A DNA stretch of 64,000 nucleotides from Caldilineaceae bacterium (GTDB lineage Bacteria > Chloroflexota > Anaerolineae > Caldilineales > Caldilineaceae), in the NCBI GenBank assembly GCA_020634815.1, contig JACKBA010000027.1:1-64000 (forward strand), read 5' to 3'. The stretch's first letter is position 1; each line of letters opens with the position of its first letter. The position numbers and the translations under genes are program-made. Below the pieces are notes generated by a model, which saw nothing but the letters and a program-made list of their open reading frames with translations, did not search any database and had not been told where the DNA came from. This document shows positions 41,459 to 51,347 of this stretch, one piece after another.

Positions 41459-41516
41459 GGGGCTCCGAGGGTAGGAGGTAAGAGTGCGTTCAGGCAACTG
41501 CGACCGGGACGCTTGA

Positions 41517-43301
<1,785 letters not shown>

Positions 43302-43305
43302 GAGA

Positions 43306-43725
43306 AACGCTGCCACAAAGACACGAAGGCACAAAGGGGCACAAAGAGGATGAAGAAGCGCGCTTGTCGTCGCTCACCTCGTGCGCTCTAAGAAACGCTG
43401 CCACAAAGACACGAAGGCACAAAGGGGCACAAAGAGGATAAGAAGCGCGCTTGTCGTCGCTCACCTCGTGCGCTTTGAGAAACGCTGCCACGGAGAAACG
43501 CTGCCACTAAGACGCAGAGCACACAAAGGGGCACGAAGAGGATGAAGAAGCGCGCTTGTCGTCGCTCACCTCGTGCGCTTTGAGAAACGCTGCCACGGAG
43601 AAGCGCTGCCACAAAGGCTCGAAGGACACAAAGGGGCACAAAGAAAATCCAAGAATGATTTGTTGCTTCTTGTTCTTTACTTCGTGCCCCTTTGTGCCTT
43701 CGTGTCTTTGTGGCTCCTCTTTCTT
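43306..43725. repeat. Repeated CCACAAAGACACGAAGGCAC blocks and terminal palindrome
   Basis: Four tandem blocks of 85-100 bp, each starting GAAACGCTGCCAC and most ending GCGCTTGTCGTCGCTCACCT, with GCACAAAGGGGCACAAAGAG inside. The last one becomes a palindrome with CTTTGTGCCTTCGTGTCTTTGTGG (about 43690-43712). No gene is in the gap. Same core family as 49858-49945. Confidence 0.8.
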
Positions 43726-43727
43726 GT

Positions 43728-44702
43728 CTACTTCCCGCCGTACCAAAAGCCGCGCATCCAGGCGTGGCCGTGCAGTTTCTCCAGCAGGTCGGCCGGCAGC
43801 GGGGCGGCATCGGCCGCGGCGGTGTTGGCCTCCGCCTGGTAGACGTTGCGGATGCCGGGGATGACGGTGCTCACCGCGGGGTGGGCCAGGGCGAACTGGA
43901 GCGCCACCTGCGGCATGGTCAGGCCATAGGGCGCCACGTCGGCCTTGATCTTGTCGACGCGGGCGGCGGCGCGCCCCAGGCGGTCGCCGGCAAAGTAGTT
44001 GTTGCGGAAATCGCCCTCGGCAAAGGTCGTCTGCGCCGTGTACTTGCCGGCCAGCACGCCCTCGTCGAAGACCACGCGCACGAGGATGCCGGTGCCGGTC
44101 TCGGCGGCGACGGGCAGCAGTTCGGCGGCCGGCTCCTGCTCGAAGATGTTGTAGATGACCTGCACGGCGTCGACATAGCCCTGGCGCATGAGGTCGATGA
44201 CGCTGTTCTGATCCTGCTCGGGCGTGGAGACGCCGATGAGCCCGATCTTGCCCTCGGCCTGGAGTTTGCGCAACACCTCGAAGGGGCGCGGGTTCTTGTT
44301 CCAGGCGCGCGTCCACGTGTGCAGTTGCAGCAGATCGATGCGGTCGGTCTGGAGGTTGCGCAGCCGCTCCTCCACGTTCTCGCGCAGGTAGCGCTCCGGA
44401 TAGCGCTCCTCGGCGATGTCGTAGGGGCTGGGCGGCCAGTTGCCGGGCAGCGGCGGCGTCTTGGTGGCCACATAGACGCGCTCGCTGCGCTCCTTGAGCA
44501 CCTGGGCAATGAGGCGCTCGCTCTTGCCGTCGCCATAGCCGGCCGCGGTGTCAATGAAGTTGACGCCCAGGTCGATGGCGCGGTGCAGCGCGGCGAGCGA
44601 GTCCTGCTCGTCCTGCGGCCCCCAACTGCCGCCAATGGCCCACGCGCCAAAGCCGATGGCCGAGACGTTCAAGGGGGATTTGCCGAATTTGCGGTATTGC
44701 AT
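43728..44702 (-). CDS. Aldo/keto reductase
   Basis: 324 residues from ATG 44702 (GGAG 8-9 nt upstream on the minus strand). Family motifs: LNVSAIGFGAWAIGGSWG, GVNFIDTAAGYGDGKSERLI (Asp, Tyr), VYVATKTPP (Lys), IDLLQLHTW (His), IGLIGVSTPEQDQNSVIDL, and TVIPGIRNVYQAEAN. NADPH-dependent oxidoreductase of the AKR11/12-like group, substrate unknown. Its 3' end abuts the repeat block at 43306-43725. Confidence 0.9.
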   Translation of the reverse strand: MQYRKFGKSPLNVSAIGFGAWAIGGSWGPQDEQDSLAALHRAIDLGVNFIDTAAGYGDGKSERLIAQVLKERSERVYVATKTPPLPGNWPPSPYDIAEERYPERYLRENVEERLRNLQTDRIDLLQLHTWTRAWNKNPRPFEVLRKLQAEGKIGLIGVSTPEQDQNSVIDLMRQGYVDAVQVIYNIFEQEPAAELLPVAAETGTGILVRVVFDEGVLAGKYTAQTTFAEGDFRNNYFAGDRLGRAAARVDKIKADVAPYGLTMPQVALQFALAHPAVSTVIPGIRNVYQAEANTAAADAAPLPADLLEKLHGHAWMRGFWYGGK

Positions 44703-44747
44703 GGTGATTTGCTCCAATCTTTTTTGGGCGATCTGATCGCCTTGTCA

Positions 44748-45410
44748 TTATTTCCGCCGCTTCTTTTCCTGTCGTACTCTGTACAGTCGCTCTGTAAAGC
44801 CGCCTTCCTCTTCGAAGGCGGCGGCTTGCGCGGCAATCTGGCGGTCCAGCAGGACTGTGGCTACTCCGATCAGAACCAGTGCGGCGTTCGCTGCGATCTC
44901 TTGGTAGGTCGGTCCTTTGGACTGTATGGACTCGATGGACTGCTCCGACGACGCTTCGCCCTGTCCATCCCGTCCATATTGTCCATGCACTTCTTGGACC
45001 CACGCCGCCACCTGATCGGCAGTGGTACAGCGGCGCGCCACCAGCGCCTGCCGCCGCGGGTCGCTGTGCTCCCACTGCGGGTAGCCGCGCTGGCGCAGGA
45101 AGTCCTCGTAGTCGAGCCGCAGTTCCTCCAGGCTGGCGCGCGCCACGTTGGTCAGCTTCAACTCCATCTTCTTGGAGGTGCCGGAGACCTGGCTGCCCTC
45201 GGCGATATTCTGGACACCTGAACGCGCCGCCTGCACCATCTGGTCGTGGGTGCGGCTGCGCCGATCGATGTAGCGGTCGCAGAAGCGCACTGTCACATCG
45301 TAGGTGAGCTGCGCCACCTGGAAGCTCTTCAGGTTGCGGTAGCCGCCGTGTTGTGGGATCAGCGACTCCGGGGGCTGGCCCGGCGGCGGATTGTGCGGTT
45401 TGTCGTCCAT
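44748..45410 (-). CDS. Four-helix-bundle protein (23S rRNA intervening-sequence type)
   Basis: 220 residues. The core GGYRNLKSFQVAQLTYDVTV, then HDQMVQAARSGVQNIAEGS, VSGTSKKMELKLTNVARASL and EELRLDYEDFL, is the four-helix-bundle fold of the S23/IVS-encoded family, whose function is unclear. Residues about 142-165 (QYGRDGQGEASSEQSIESIQ) are encoded by a palindromic DNA repeat (44917-44988) and look inserted. A further hydrophobic/charged helix pair forms the C-terminus. It lies upstream of the aldo/keto reductase on the same strand. Confidence 0.78.
   Translation of the reverse strand: MDDKPHNPPPGQPPESLIPQHGGYRNLKSFQVAQLTYDVTVRFCDRYIDRRSRTHDQMVQAARSGVQNIAEGSQVSGTSKKMELKLTNVARASLEELRLDYEDFLRQRGYPQWEHSDPRRQALVARRCTTADQVAAWVQEVHGQYGRDGQGEASSEQSIESIQSKGPTYQEIAANAALVLIGVATVLLDRQIAAQAAAFEEEGGFTERLYRVRQEKKRRK
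44917..44988. repeat. Palindromic repeat inserted in frame in the four-helix-bundle gene
   Basis: TTTGGACTGTATGGACTCGA (from 44917) and CCCGTCCATATTGTCCATG (ending about 44988) are imperfect inverted repeats built on GGAC-ATGGAC units. The block breaks the protein fold pattern but keeps the reading frame. Confidence 0.6.
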
Positions 45411-45558
45411 CGAGAATCAGACGCCTCCCAGCGTTCTTGTATGGCGCAGCCGCCACATTGTTGAATGGGGCTCCTGCCCATTGTATCACGTCGCCGATCC
45501 TCCCCCCAAGACGGCCAACAAAATCGCAAGGCGGCGGCGCTCGCTTTGCCGGCACAAA

Positions 45559-45598
45559 ACAGAGGCGAGCCTCGGAATTCACCAAGGCTCGCCTCTGT
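45559..45598 (-). terminator. Stem-loop terminator downstream of the low-complexity protein gene
   Basis: ACAGAGGCGAGCCT (45559-45572) pairs perfectly with AGGCTCGCCTCTGT (45585-45598). On the minus strand the stem is followed directly by TTTTG, the form of a rho-independent terminator for the gene ending at 45740. Confidence 0.75.
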
Positions 45599-45679
45599 TG
45601 TTCTTGTGCCCGACGGCACGCGAACTTGGGCAGCGCAGCGGTCTGCTACCGCCAGACCGCCGGCCCCGTTCACTTCCCA

Positions 45680-45713
45680 GAAACTGAGTTTCTTGGATAA
45701 ACTCAATTTCTCA
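45680..45713. repeat. Short palindrome AGAAACTGAGTTTCTTGG
   Basis: GAAACTGAGTTT and AAACTCAATTTC are inverted repeats with one mismatch around TCTTGGAT. It stands between the terminator and the stop of the minus-strand gene at 45740. Otherwise I see no gene in 45411-45739. Confidence 0.55.
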
Positions 45714-45739
45714 CCACTGCGCGTTCGCAGCGCTATCCG

Positions 45740-46786
45740 CTAGCTGAAATTCGCCGGCGGGTTGATCTCGGGATGAACGCGCAGGATCGACTGCACGTCC
45801 AGCTTGAGCTGGCGCATGGCCCGGCGCAGTTCCGCCACCGTGGCGTCGCGCATGATGGTGGCATCCAGCGCGGCGCGGTGCGCAAGCTGGCGCGCCTGGA
45901 CGAGCATCTCCAGCACCGTCACCAGCGCCAGCATCTCCTCGATGCGATCGGCATCAAAATTGGCGGCCGCCAGTTGGGTCGCATAGGGCTCGCGCTGCGC
46001 CGCAGTCAGCGCTTCGCGCGCCATGTTGGCGAAGACCGGCGTAGAATCGACGATCGGCATGTCCAGACCCAGCGCGCTGCGAGCGCCGGCATCGCGCACG
46101 CTGTCGGGGTAGATCGTACGCGCCACCTGGCGGAAGGTGGCATAGGCGACATCGAGCAGATGCCGCGCATCGCGCATGTTCTTGACCGCCGTCTTCTCAT
46201 TGCTCATGGCTTCCTGGCGTGCGGCCAGCGCGGCTCCGACTGCGTCACACAACGACGTACAGGCGGCCAGGCGCTCGGGGCCGATGTTGAGTTCGGCCAA
46301 GAGCGCCGCCAGTGGCGCGTTGGGCGCTTCGAGCCCGCCAATGATCGCCCGGCTTTCGGTCAGGAGGACACGGTATTCCATGCGCTGGGGGAATGGAATG
46401 ACAGGCTCGGTCTCCGGTGGCGGCGGGGGTGGCTCCTCCTCCGTGGCGACCGGAGCAGGGGTCGTGGCAGCCGGCGCGGGAGCAGGCGCCTCTGCCGTGA
46501 GATCCGGCGTCCCGGTTGCGGGGACGGCCGGCTCGGCCACGGTGCTCTCGACGAGAACGACCGCCTCAGGGGCGGGTGCGCCGGGCGCCTCCGCCGTGGC
46601 GGTCAGGGTCGCCGGCGCCGTGCCGTTGACCTGGCCATTGGCTTTGGTGGGGGCCTTGCTTGGAGCGCGGCCGTTGCCCTTGCCGTTGGCTTTGCCGTTG
46701 CTTCTGTGCTGCGACTTGCCGTGGACCCTGCCGTTGGCTTTGCCGTTCTGGCGGCGGTGGGTCGCTGTCTTGCTTGTCGTGGTCAT
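45740..46786 (-). CDS. Low-complexity N-terminus with helical C-terminal domain, function unknown
   Basis: 348 residues. Residues 1-55 are rich in NGKANGK-type repeats, and 60-130 are Ala/Pro/Glu-rich with a PPPPPP run; both look disordered. The C-terminal about 215 residues form an all-helical domain starting FPQRMEYRVLLTESRAIIGG and including SNEKTAVKNMRDARHLLDVA. No membrane helix, signal or known catalytic motif. The positively charged Lys/Asn/Gly tail could bind nucleic acid or a surface. It is preceded by a 1.5-kb repeat region. Confidence 0.7.
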   Translation of the reverse strand: MTTTSKTATHRRQNGKANGRVHGKSQHRSNGKANGKGNGRAPSKAPTKANGQVNGTAPATLTATAEAPGAPAPEAVVLVESTVAEPAVPATGTPDLTAEAPAPAPAATTPAPVATEEEPPPPPPETEPVIPFPQRMEYRVLLTESRAIIGGLEAPNAPLAALLAELNIGPERLAACTSLCDAVGAALAARQEAMSNEKTAVKNMRDARHLLDVAYATFRQVARTIYPDSVRDAGARSALGLDMPIVDSTPVFANMAREALTAAQREPYATQLAAANFDADRIEEMLALVTVLEMLVQARQLAHRAALDATIMRDATVAELRRAMRQLKLDVQSILRVHPEINPPANFS

Positions 46787-47310
46787 GATTCACCATCCTT
46801 TCAATGTAGACCACTCTGAATAGACGATGATGACACGACCGTGGGGATGAGTTGCCGGTTGCGGAAGCTCCCTTACCGCTGGTAGCGGCGGAACCTACCG
46901 CACGTTCGTATCAACTATGGAATACTGTATGGCGGGACGCTTCGTTGCGCCAGCGACGGACGGCGTGCAATTGCGTACGCCAATTGGTTGGTTATGCAAG
47001 TCCCAACAGTGATACCAATGCCATATTTCGAGTTAAAGGCAAGCAGATCGGCATCTCACTCTGTCTGTCTAGTTTTTTGTCTTTTGTTAGCTGGTGATTG
47101 ATCGATAGTCTTGTTTCCCCACGCGCTGACGCTACAGGGCGATGGCATGAGCGCCGATTTTGCCGCCGGCGCGCAATGCCGTCGGCTGTACCCGTTCAGC
47201 GTCGTTGCGCCGGGATTGATCGTCACTGCGGATGCATCGGTCGAGCGCTCCGGCATGGCAATCGGTGTGCGCAAGCGCCCGATCCGGCGTACGGGATGGT
47301 CGATCGCGGC
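46787..47310. other. Intergenic stretch with no convincing gene
   Basis: Short open frames on both strands (for example about 47111-47310 plus) have no ribosome binding site, family pattern or consistent composition. It presumably contains the promoter of the minus-strand gene ending at 45740. Confidence 0.5.
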
Positions 47311-47318
47311 CTCGGTCA

Positions 47319-47621
47319 TGCACATATGTGCAAGGTTTGCTCGGTCTTGGCCTCGGTGCGCTCGGTCTTGGCCTCGGTCATGAATATATATTCACGGCGC
47401 GCTCGGTCGCGGCCTCGGTGCGCTCGGTCTTTTCCTCGGTCATGAATATATATTCACGGCGCGCTCGGTCTTGGCTTCGGTACGCTCGGTCTTGGGCTCG
47501 GTCATGAATATATATTCACGGCGCGCTCGGTCTTCGCCTCGGTGCGCTCGGTCTTGGTCTCGGTCATGAATATATATTCACGGCGCGCTCGGTCGGCGCC
47601 TCGGTCATGCACATATGTGCA
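47319..47621. repeat. 62-bp-period array of self-complementary cores
   Basis: TGAATATATATTCA occurs at 47381, 47443, 47505 and 47567, exactly 62 bp apart. The array is bounded by TGCACATATGTGCA at 47319 (62 bp before the first) and 47608 (41 bp after the last). Between the cores are sub-repeats of GCGCTCGGTCTTGGCCTCGG. All cores are perfect palindromes. Not a CRISPR (no unique spacers). Confidence 0.85.
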
Positions 47622-47720
47622 AGGTTTGCTCGGTCTTGGCCTCGGCGCGCTCGGTCGCGGCCTCGGGCACGACGATTTTTTCGCGGGGATCGTCGCGTTG
47701 GGCGGTGATTTGCCTTTGAT

Positions 47721-47882
47721 CTACTCGGCGCAGCGCAGCACGCCGCCGACAATCGCCCCATCGCGCACGATGACGAAGCCGGCGCGGCCGGCGCCCGCCT
47801 TCCACGTCTCGGGCGGGGTGGCAAAGCGCCAGATTTCGTCGCCGGGACGCAGGCAGGCGTGGACGCTCGCGTAGGGCAAGAG
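47721..47882 (-). pseudogene. Fragment of a small conserved protein
   Basis: On the minus strand, SVHACLRPGDEIWRFATPPE and then GRAGFVIVRDGAIVGGVLRC to a stop at 47721 reads like the C-terminus of a small DEIW-type hypothetical protein (RPGDE-W-F-PPE-W--L-GRAG---VRDG). Upstream the frame runs into the AACGCGGATGACGCGG repeat with no start. The 5' part of the fragment is copied again at 47976-48041 by a tandem duplication. Confidence 0.45.
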
Positions 47883-48145
47883 GAGAGATGGAACGCGGAT
47901 GACGCGGATCGTGCGGATCAATACGGATTAACAGCTAGGACACAGAACAATCCGCATGTATCCGCGTGAATCCGCCAAAGCGCCAGATTTCGTCGCCGGG
48001 ACGCAGGCAGGCGTGGACGCTCGCGTAGGGCAAGAGGAGAGATGGAACGCGGATGACGCGGATCGTGCGGATCAATACGGATTAACAGCTAGGACACAGA
48101 ACAATCCGCGTGAATCCGCCCAATCCGCGTCATCCGCGTTCTATC
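47822..48145. repeat. Tandem duplication (offset 154 bp) including the AACGCGGATGACGCGG palindrome
   Basis: The block beginning CAAAGCGCCAGATTTCGTCG at 47822 recurs from 47976 almost unchanged through the palindromic repeat (left arm GATGGAACGCGGATGACGCG at 47888 and 48042, right arm CCGCGTTCTATC only complete at the second copy, about 48145). The duplication offset is 154 bp. Confidence 0.85.
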
Positions 48146-48312
48146 AAGGTCTCCCGCTCGCGGCCGCGGGATTGTTCATCGGCGCCTCGGTCGTGCAGAT
48201 TCCGACCCGGTGGAGACGGTTGCGGATTCGCACGCGCCGTGCTACGATTCCCGCCCGATTGTTCCCTTCCATGCCCAACAATGCGAGGCCGTCCCGTCGT
48301 GGAGAAGCATCT

Positions 48313-49839
48313 ATGACCGACCAGAGTGTCGTCGCCCGCCGGCGTGAACAGCGCCGCGAACGCCAGTCCGCTGCCGCCACGCAGGCCGTGGCGCAGCCCG
48401 TCAACAACCTGCCCGTCTACGAGCTGGTCGGCGAAGAGGCGCTGCACCAGATCGACGACACCTCCATGCGCATCCTCGAGGAGATCGGCATCGACTTCTA
48501 CGACGATGAGGCGCTGGCTGTGCTTGCCGCGCATGGCGCCGTCGTCAAGGGGTCGACGGTCTTTCTCGACCGCAAGCTCGTCGCCGAGTATGTGGGCATG
48601 GCGCCGGCCCAGTTTACGCAACTGGCGCGTAATCCGGCGCGCAGCGTGGTCATCGGCGGCAAGCACGTCACCTTTGCGCCGGTCTACGGCCCGCCCTATG
48701 TCTATGACCTGGCGCGCGGCCGGCGCGAGGCCACGCTGGGCGACTTCGAGAACTTCGTCAAGCTCGCCTATCTCAGCCCGTACATCCACCACTCGGGCGG
48801 CACCGTTGTCGAGCCGACGGACCTGCCCACGCACACGCGCCACCTGGACATGGTCTACAGCCACGTCAAGTACAGCGACAAGCCCTTCATGGGGTCGGTC
48901 ACCAGCGGGCCCAACGCCGCCGACAGCGTGCGCATGGCGGAGATTCTCTACGGCGCCGACGCCATCCGCCGCGAGCCGGCGCTGCTCTCGCTGATCAACA
49001 TCTCCAGCCCGCGCCGGCTGGACGACCGCATGTTGTCGGCGCTCAAGGTCTATGCCAAGGCGCGCCAGGCACTGATCATCACGCCCTTCATCCTGTCGGG
49101 GGCCATGGCGCCGGCGGCGGTGGGCGGCACGCTGGCCCAGCTCAACGCCGAGGCGCTGGCCGGCATCGTCCTGACGCAGATGATTGAGCCGGGCACGCCG
49201 GTGGTCTATGGCGCCTTTCAGACCAACGTCGATTTGCAGAGCGGCGCGCCTGTCTTCGGCTCGCCGGAAAGCCAGATCGCGCTCATCGTCAGCGCGCAGC
49301 TTGCGCGCTTGCATGGCCTGCCCTTCCGATCCGGCGGCATGTTCACCAGTTCCAAGATCGCCGATGCCCAGGGCGCCTACGAGTCGGTGCAGGTGATGCT
49401 GCCCACGGTGCTGGCACGTGTCAACTTCGTGCTGCACGCGGCCGGCTGGCTGGAGGGCGGCCTCACCGCCGGCTACGAGAAGTTCGTGCTCGACTGCGAG
49501 TTGCTGGGCATGTATCACAAGTTCTTGCAGGGGCTGGATCTCTCCGAGGAGGGCATGGCGCTGGAGAGCATCCGCACAGTGGCGCCCGGCGGTCATCACC
49601 TGGGCACCGACCACACCATGCGCAACTTCCGCAGCGCCTTTTACCGCGCCGGCCTCTTCGACTACAATTCAGCCGAGCAGTGGCAGGCCGAAGGGTCACA
49701 GGACGCCCAGCAGCGCGCGCATCAGAAGTACCGCCAGTTGCTGGCCGACTACGTGGCCCCGCCGCTCGACCCGGCCGTCGACGACGCGCTGCGCGAGTTC
49801 GTGGCGCGGCGCAAGGCAGAGATCAAACCGGAGTATTGA
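48313..49839 (+). CDS. Trimethylamine methyltransferase family (MttB-like, non-pyrrolysine)
   Basis: 508 residues from ATG 48313 with GGAGAAG upstream. MttB superfamily pattern: MRILEEIGIDFYDDEALAVL, HHSGGTVVEPTDLPTHTRHL, PFILSGAMAPAAVGGTLAQL, VYGAFQTNVDLQSGAPVFGS and GWLEGGLTAGYEKFVLDCEL. The frame has no internal UAG, so it is the non-pyrrolysine branch, whose characterised members demethylate glycine betaine or similar quaternary amines onto a corrinoid protein. The GcvT-like and sarcosine-oxidase-like genes that follow fit a betaine/methylamine route; no corrinoid-protein gene is adjacent. Confidence 0.9.
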   Translation: MTDQSVVARRREQRRERQSAAATQAVAQPVNNLPVYELVGEEALHQIDDTSMRILEEIGIDFYDDEALAVLAAHGAVVKGSTVFLDRKLVAEYVGMAPAQFTQLARNPARSVVIGGKHVTFAPVYGPPYVYDLARGRREATLGDFENFVKLAYLSPYIHHSGGTVVEPTDLPTHTRHLDMVYSHVKYSDKPFMGSVTSGPNAADSVRMAEILYGADAIRREPALLSLINISSPRRLDDRMLSALKVYAKARQALIITPFILSGAMAPAAVGGTLAQLNAEALAGIVLTQMIEPGTPVVYGAFQTNVDLQSGAPVFGSPESQIALIVSAQLARLHGLPFRSGGMFTSSKIADAQGAYESVQVMLPTVLARVNFVLHAAGWLEGGLTAGYEKFVLDCELLGMYHKFLQGLDLSEEGMALESIRTVAPGGHHLGTDHTMRNFRSAFYRAGLFDYNSAEQWQAEGSQDAQQRAHQKYRQLLADYVAPPLDPAVDDALREFVARRKAEIKPEY

Positions 49840-49857
49840 CGGGAAGAATAGAAGAGA

Positions 49858-49945
49858 GCCACAAAGACGCAAAGGCGCAAAGGTTCACAAAGAAAAGCAA
49901 GACGATCTTTGTGAACCTTTGTTGCTTCGTGGCTTCGTGGCTGAG
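49858..49945. repeat. CCACAAAGACGCAAAGGCGC palindrome
   Basis: AGCCACAAAGACGCAAAGGC (49858) through TTCACAAAG pairs with CTTTGTGAACCTTTGTTGC and CTTCGTGGCT (to about 49943). Same family as 43306-43725. Lies between MttB-like and GcvT-like genes. Confidence 0.75.
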
Positions 49946-49972
49946 TTTCTGAACGTGGCTTGGAGACTTTAC

Positions 49973-51247
49973 ATGGCTGAACGACGATCCCCTCTCTACG
50001 AGATTCACGCCCGCAGCGCGGTGCGCATGGTCAAGGGCGGCGGCGACTATATGTTCCCGCTGGCCTACACGTCGCCCGCCGAGGAGCACCTCAACGTGCG
50101 CAAGAATGTGGGCATGCAGGACCTGACCAGCATGGGCGAGGTCGACATCAAGGGGCCGGGCGCCGAGCGGCTCATCAGCCGGCTGGCCGTCGCGTCGATC
50201 TACGACCTACATCCCGGCCAGGTGCGCTACACCACCCTCTGCCGCCCCGATGGCCGCATTGTCGACGACGTCACCGTCTACAAGTTCGGCGACGAGCACT
50301 TCATGATCGTGACGAGCAGCGCGCCGCGCAAGACGAGCTTCCGCTGGATCGCCGAGCACGCCGCGGGGACGAGCGCCTACATCAACGACGTGAGCGGCGC
50401 CATCGCGCTCATCTCCGTGCAGGGGCCGCAGTCGCGCGACCTCCTGGCCGCGGTAGCGGCTGATAGCGCGGCGTTGCTGGCGCTCAAGTTCTTCCGCTTT
50501 GCCGCCAACCGCATCAACGACACCGAGCTGCTCATTTCGCGCTCGGGTTATACGGGAGAGTTGGGTTATGAGCTCTACGTGCCTGCCGAGGAAGCGGCGG
50601 TGCTGTGGGAGTTCCTCGAACGGCGCGGCAAGGAGTTCGGCCTGCTCCCCTACGGCGTCGGGGCCATGCAGAGCCTGCGCGTCGAGAAGGCCTTCCCGCT
50701 TGCCGGCCCCGACATCGACGGCGACCAGACGCCCTTCGAGGTGGGCTTGAGCCGCTGGATCGACTTCGGCAAGCGCGACTTCATCGGCCGCGATGCCCTC
50801 CTGTCCATCCAGGATCGCGGCTTGCACGAACGCTGGGTCGGGCTGGAGGTGGAGAGTCCCACGCCGGCCGCACTCAACGACCCCATTTACAGCGTGGCCG
50901 ACGTCAAGAGCTATCGCGAGACGATCCACACGGGCAGCGAGGCGGGCGCCGCGTTCGACGCCGAGGAGGCCGGCTACCAGCAGATCGGCCGCGTCACCTC
51001 CAGCGCCAAGGGGCACAGCGTGGGCAAGATGCTGGCGCTCGGCTATCTCAGCGTCAGCCATTCGTGGCCCGGCGCAAAGGTGATGGTGCTCATCGGCGGC
51101 CGGCCCTGTCTGGCGACGGTGGTCAGCACGCCCTTCTTCGACCCGGCCGGCAACCGCCTGCGCGGCAGTGTCGTCCGCACCCTGGCCGAAAGCGCCAGCC
51201 CCGCGTCGACCGAGAGCGGGACGAAGGCAGCGAGAAAGAAGAGATAG
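49973..51247 (+). CDS. GcvT-like aminomethyltransferase family protein
   Basis: 424 residues from ATG 49973 (GGAG 8 nt upstream). Folate-binding GcvT/YgfZ fold: EEHLNVRKNVGMQDLTSMGE, the VDDVTVYKFGDEHFMIVTSS strand, ISRSGYTGELGYELYVPAE, AMQSLRVEKAFPLAGPDID and FIGRDALLS. The C-terminal barrel domain (about 320-405) is complete. Members transfer one-carbon units from amino groups to tetrahydrofolate; the group near MttB and dimethylglycine/sarcosine oxidases acts on N-methylated glycine. Probably in one operon with its neighbours. Confidence 0.9.
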   Translation: MAERRSPLYEIHARSAVRMVKGGGDYMFPLAYTSPAEEHLNVRKNVGMQDLTSMGEVDIKGPGAERLISRLAVASIYDLHPGQVRYTTLCRPDGRIVDDVTVYKFGDEHFMIVTSSAPRKTSFRWIAEHAAGTSAYINDVSGAIALISVQGPQSRDLLAAVAADSAALLALKFFRFAANRINDTELLISRSGYTGELGYELYVPAEEAAVLWEFLERRGKEFGLLPYGVGAMQSLRVEKAFPLAGPDIDGDQTPFEVGLSRWIDFGKRDFIGRDALLSIQDRGLHERWVGLEVESPTPAALNDPIYSVADVKSYRETIHTGSEAGAAFDAEEAGYQQIGRVTSSAKGHSVGKMLALGYLSVSHSWPGAKVMVLIGGRPCLATVVSTPFFDPAGNRLRGSVVRTLAESASPASTESGTKAARKKR

Positions 51248-51335
51248 AACGCGGATGACGCGGATTCGGTGGATTGGCGCGGATGGAAGAAAAATCCGTG
51301 TGAATCTGCCCAATCCGCGTCATCCGCGTTCCATT
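51243..51335. repeat. AACGCGGATGACGCGGATT-type palindrome
   Basis: Left arm GATAGAACGCGGATGACGCG overlaps the stop codon of the GcvT-like gene; right arm AATCCGCGTCATCCGCGTTC ends about 51332. It separates the GcvT-like and FAD genes by 100 bp. Confidence 0.8.
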
Positions 51336-51347
51336 TGGAGTTTTCCA

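Noticed and set aside
47319..47621. CRISPR array
   Set aside because: Units repeat throughout with no unique spacers, cores are short palindromes and no cas gene is near.
48313..49839. Pyrrolysine-containing trimethylamine methyltransferase
   Set aside because: The frame contains no internal UAG codon and ends at UGA after the full-length family match.
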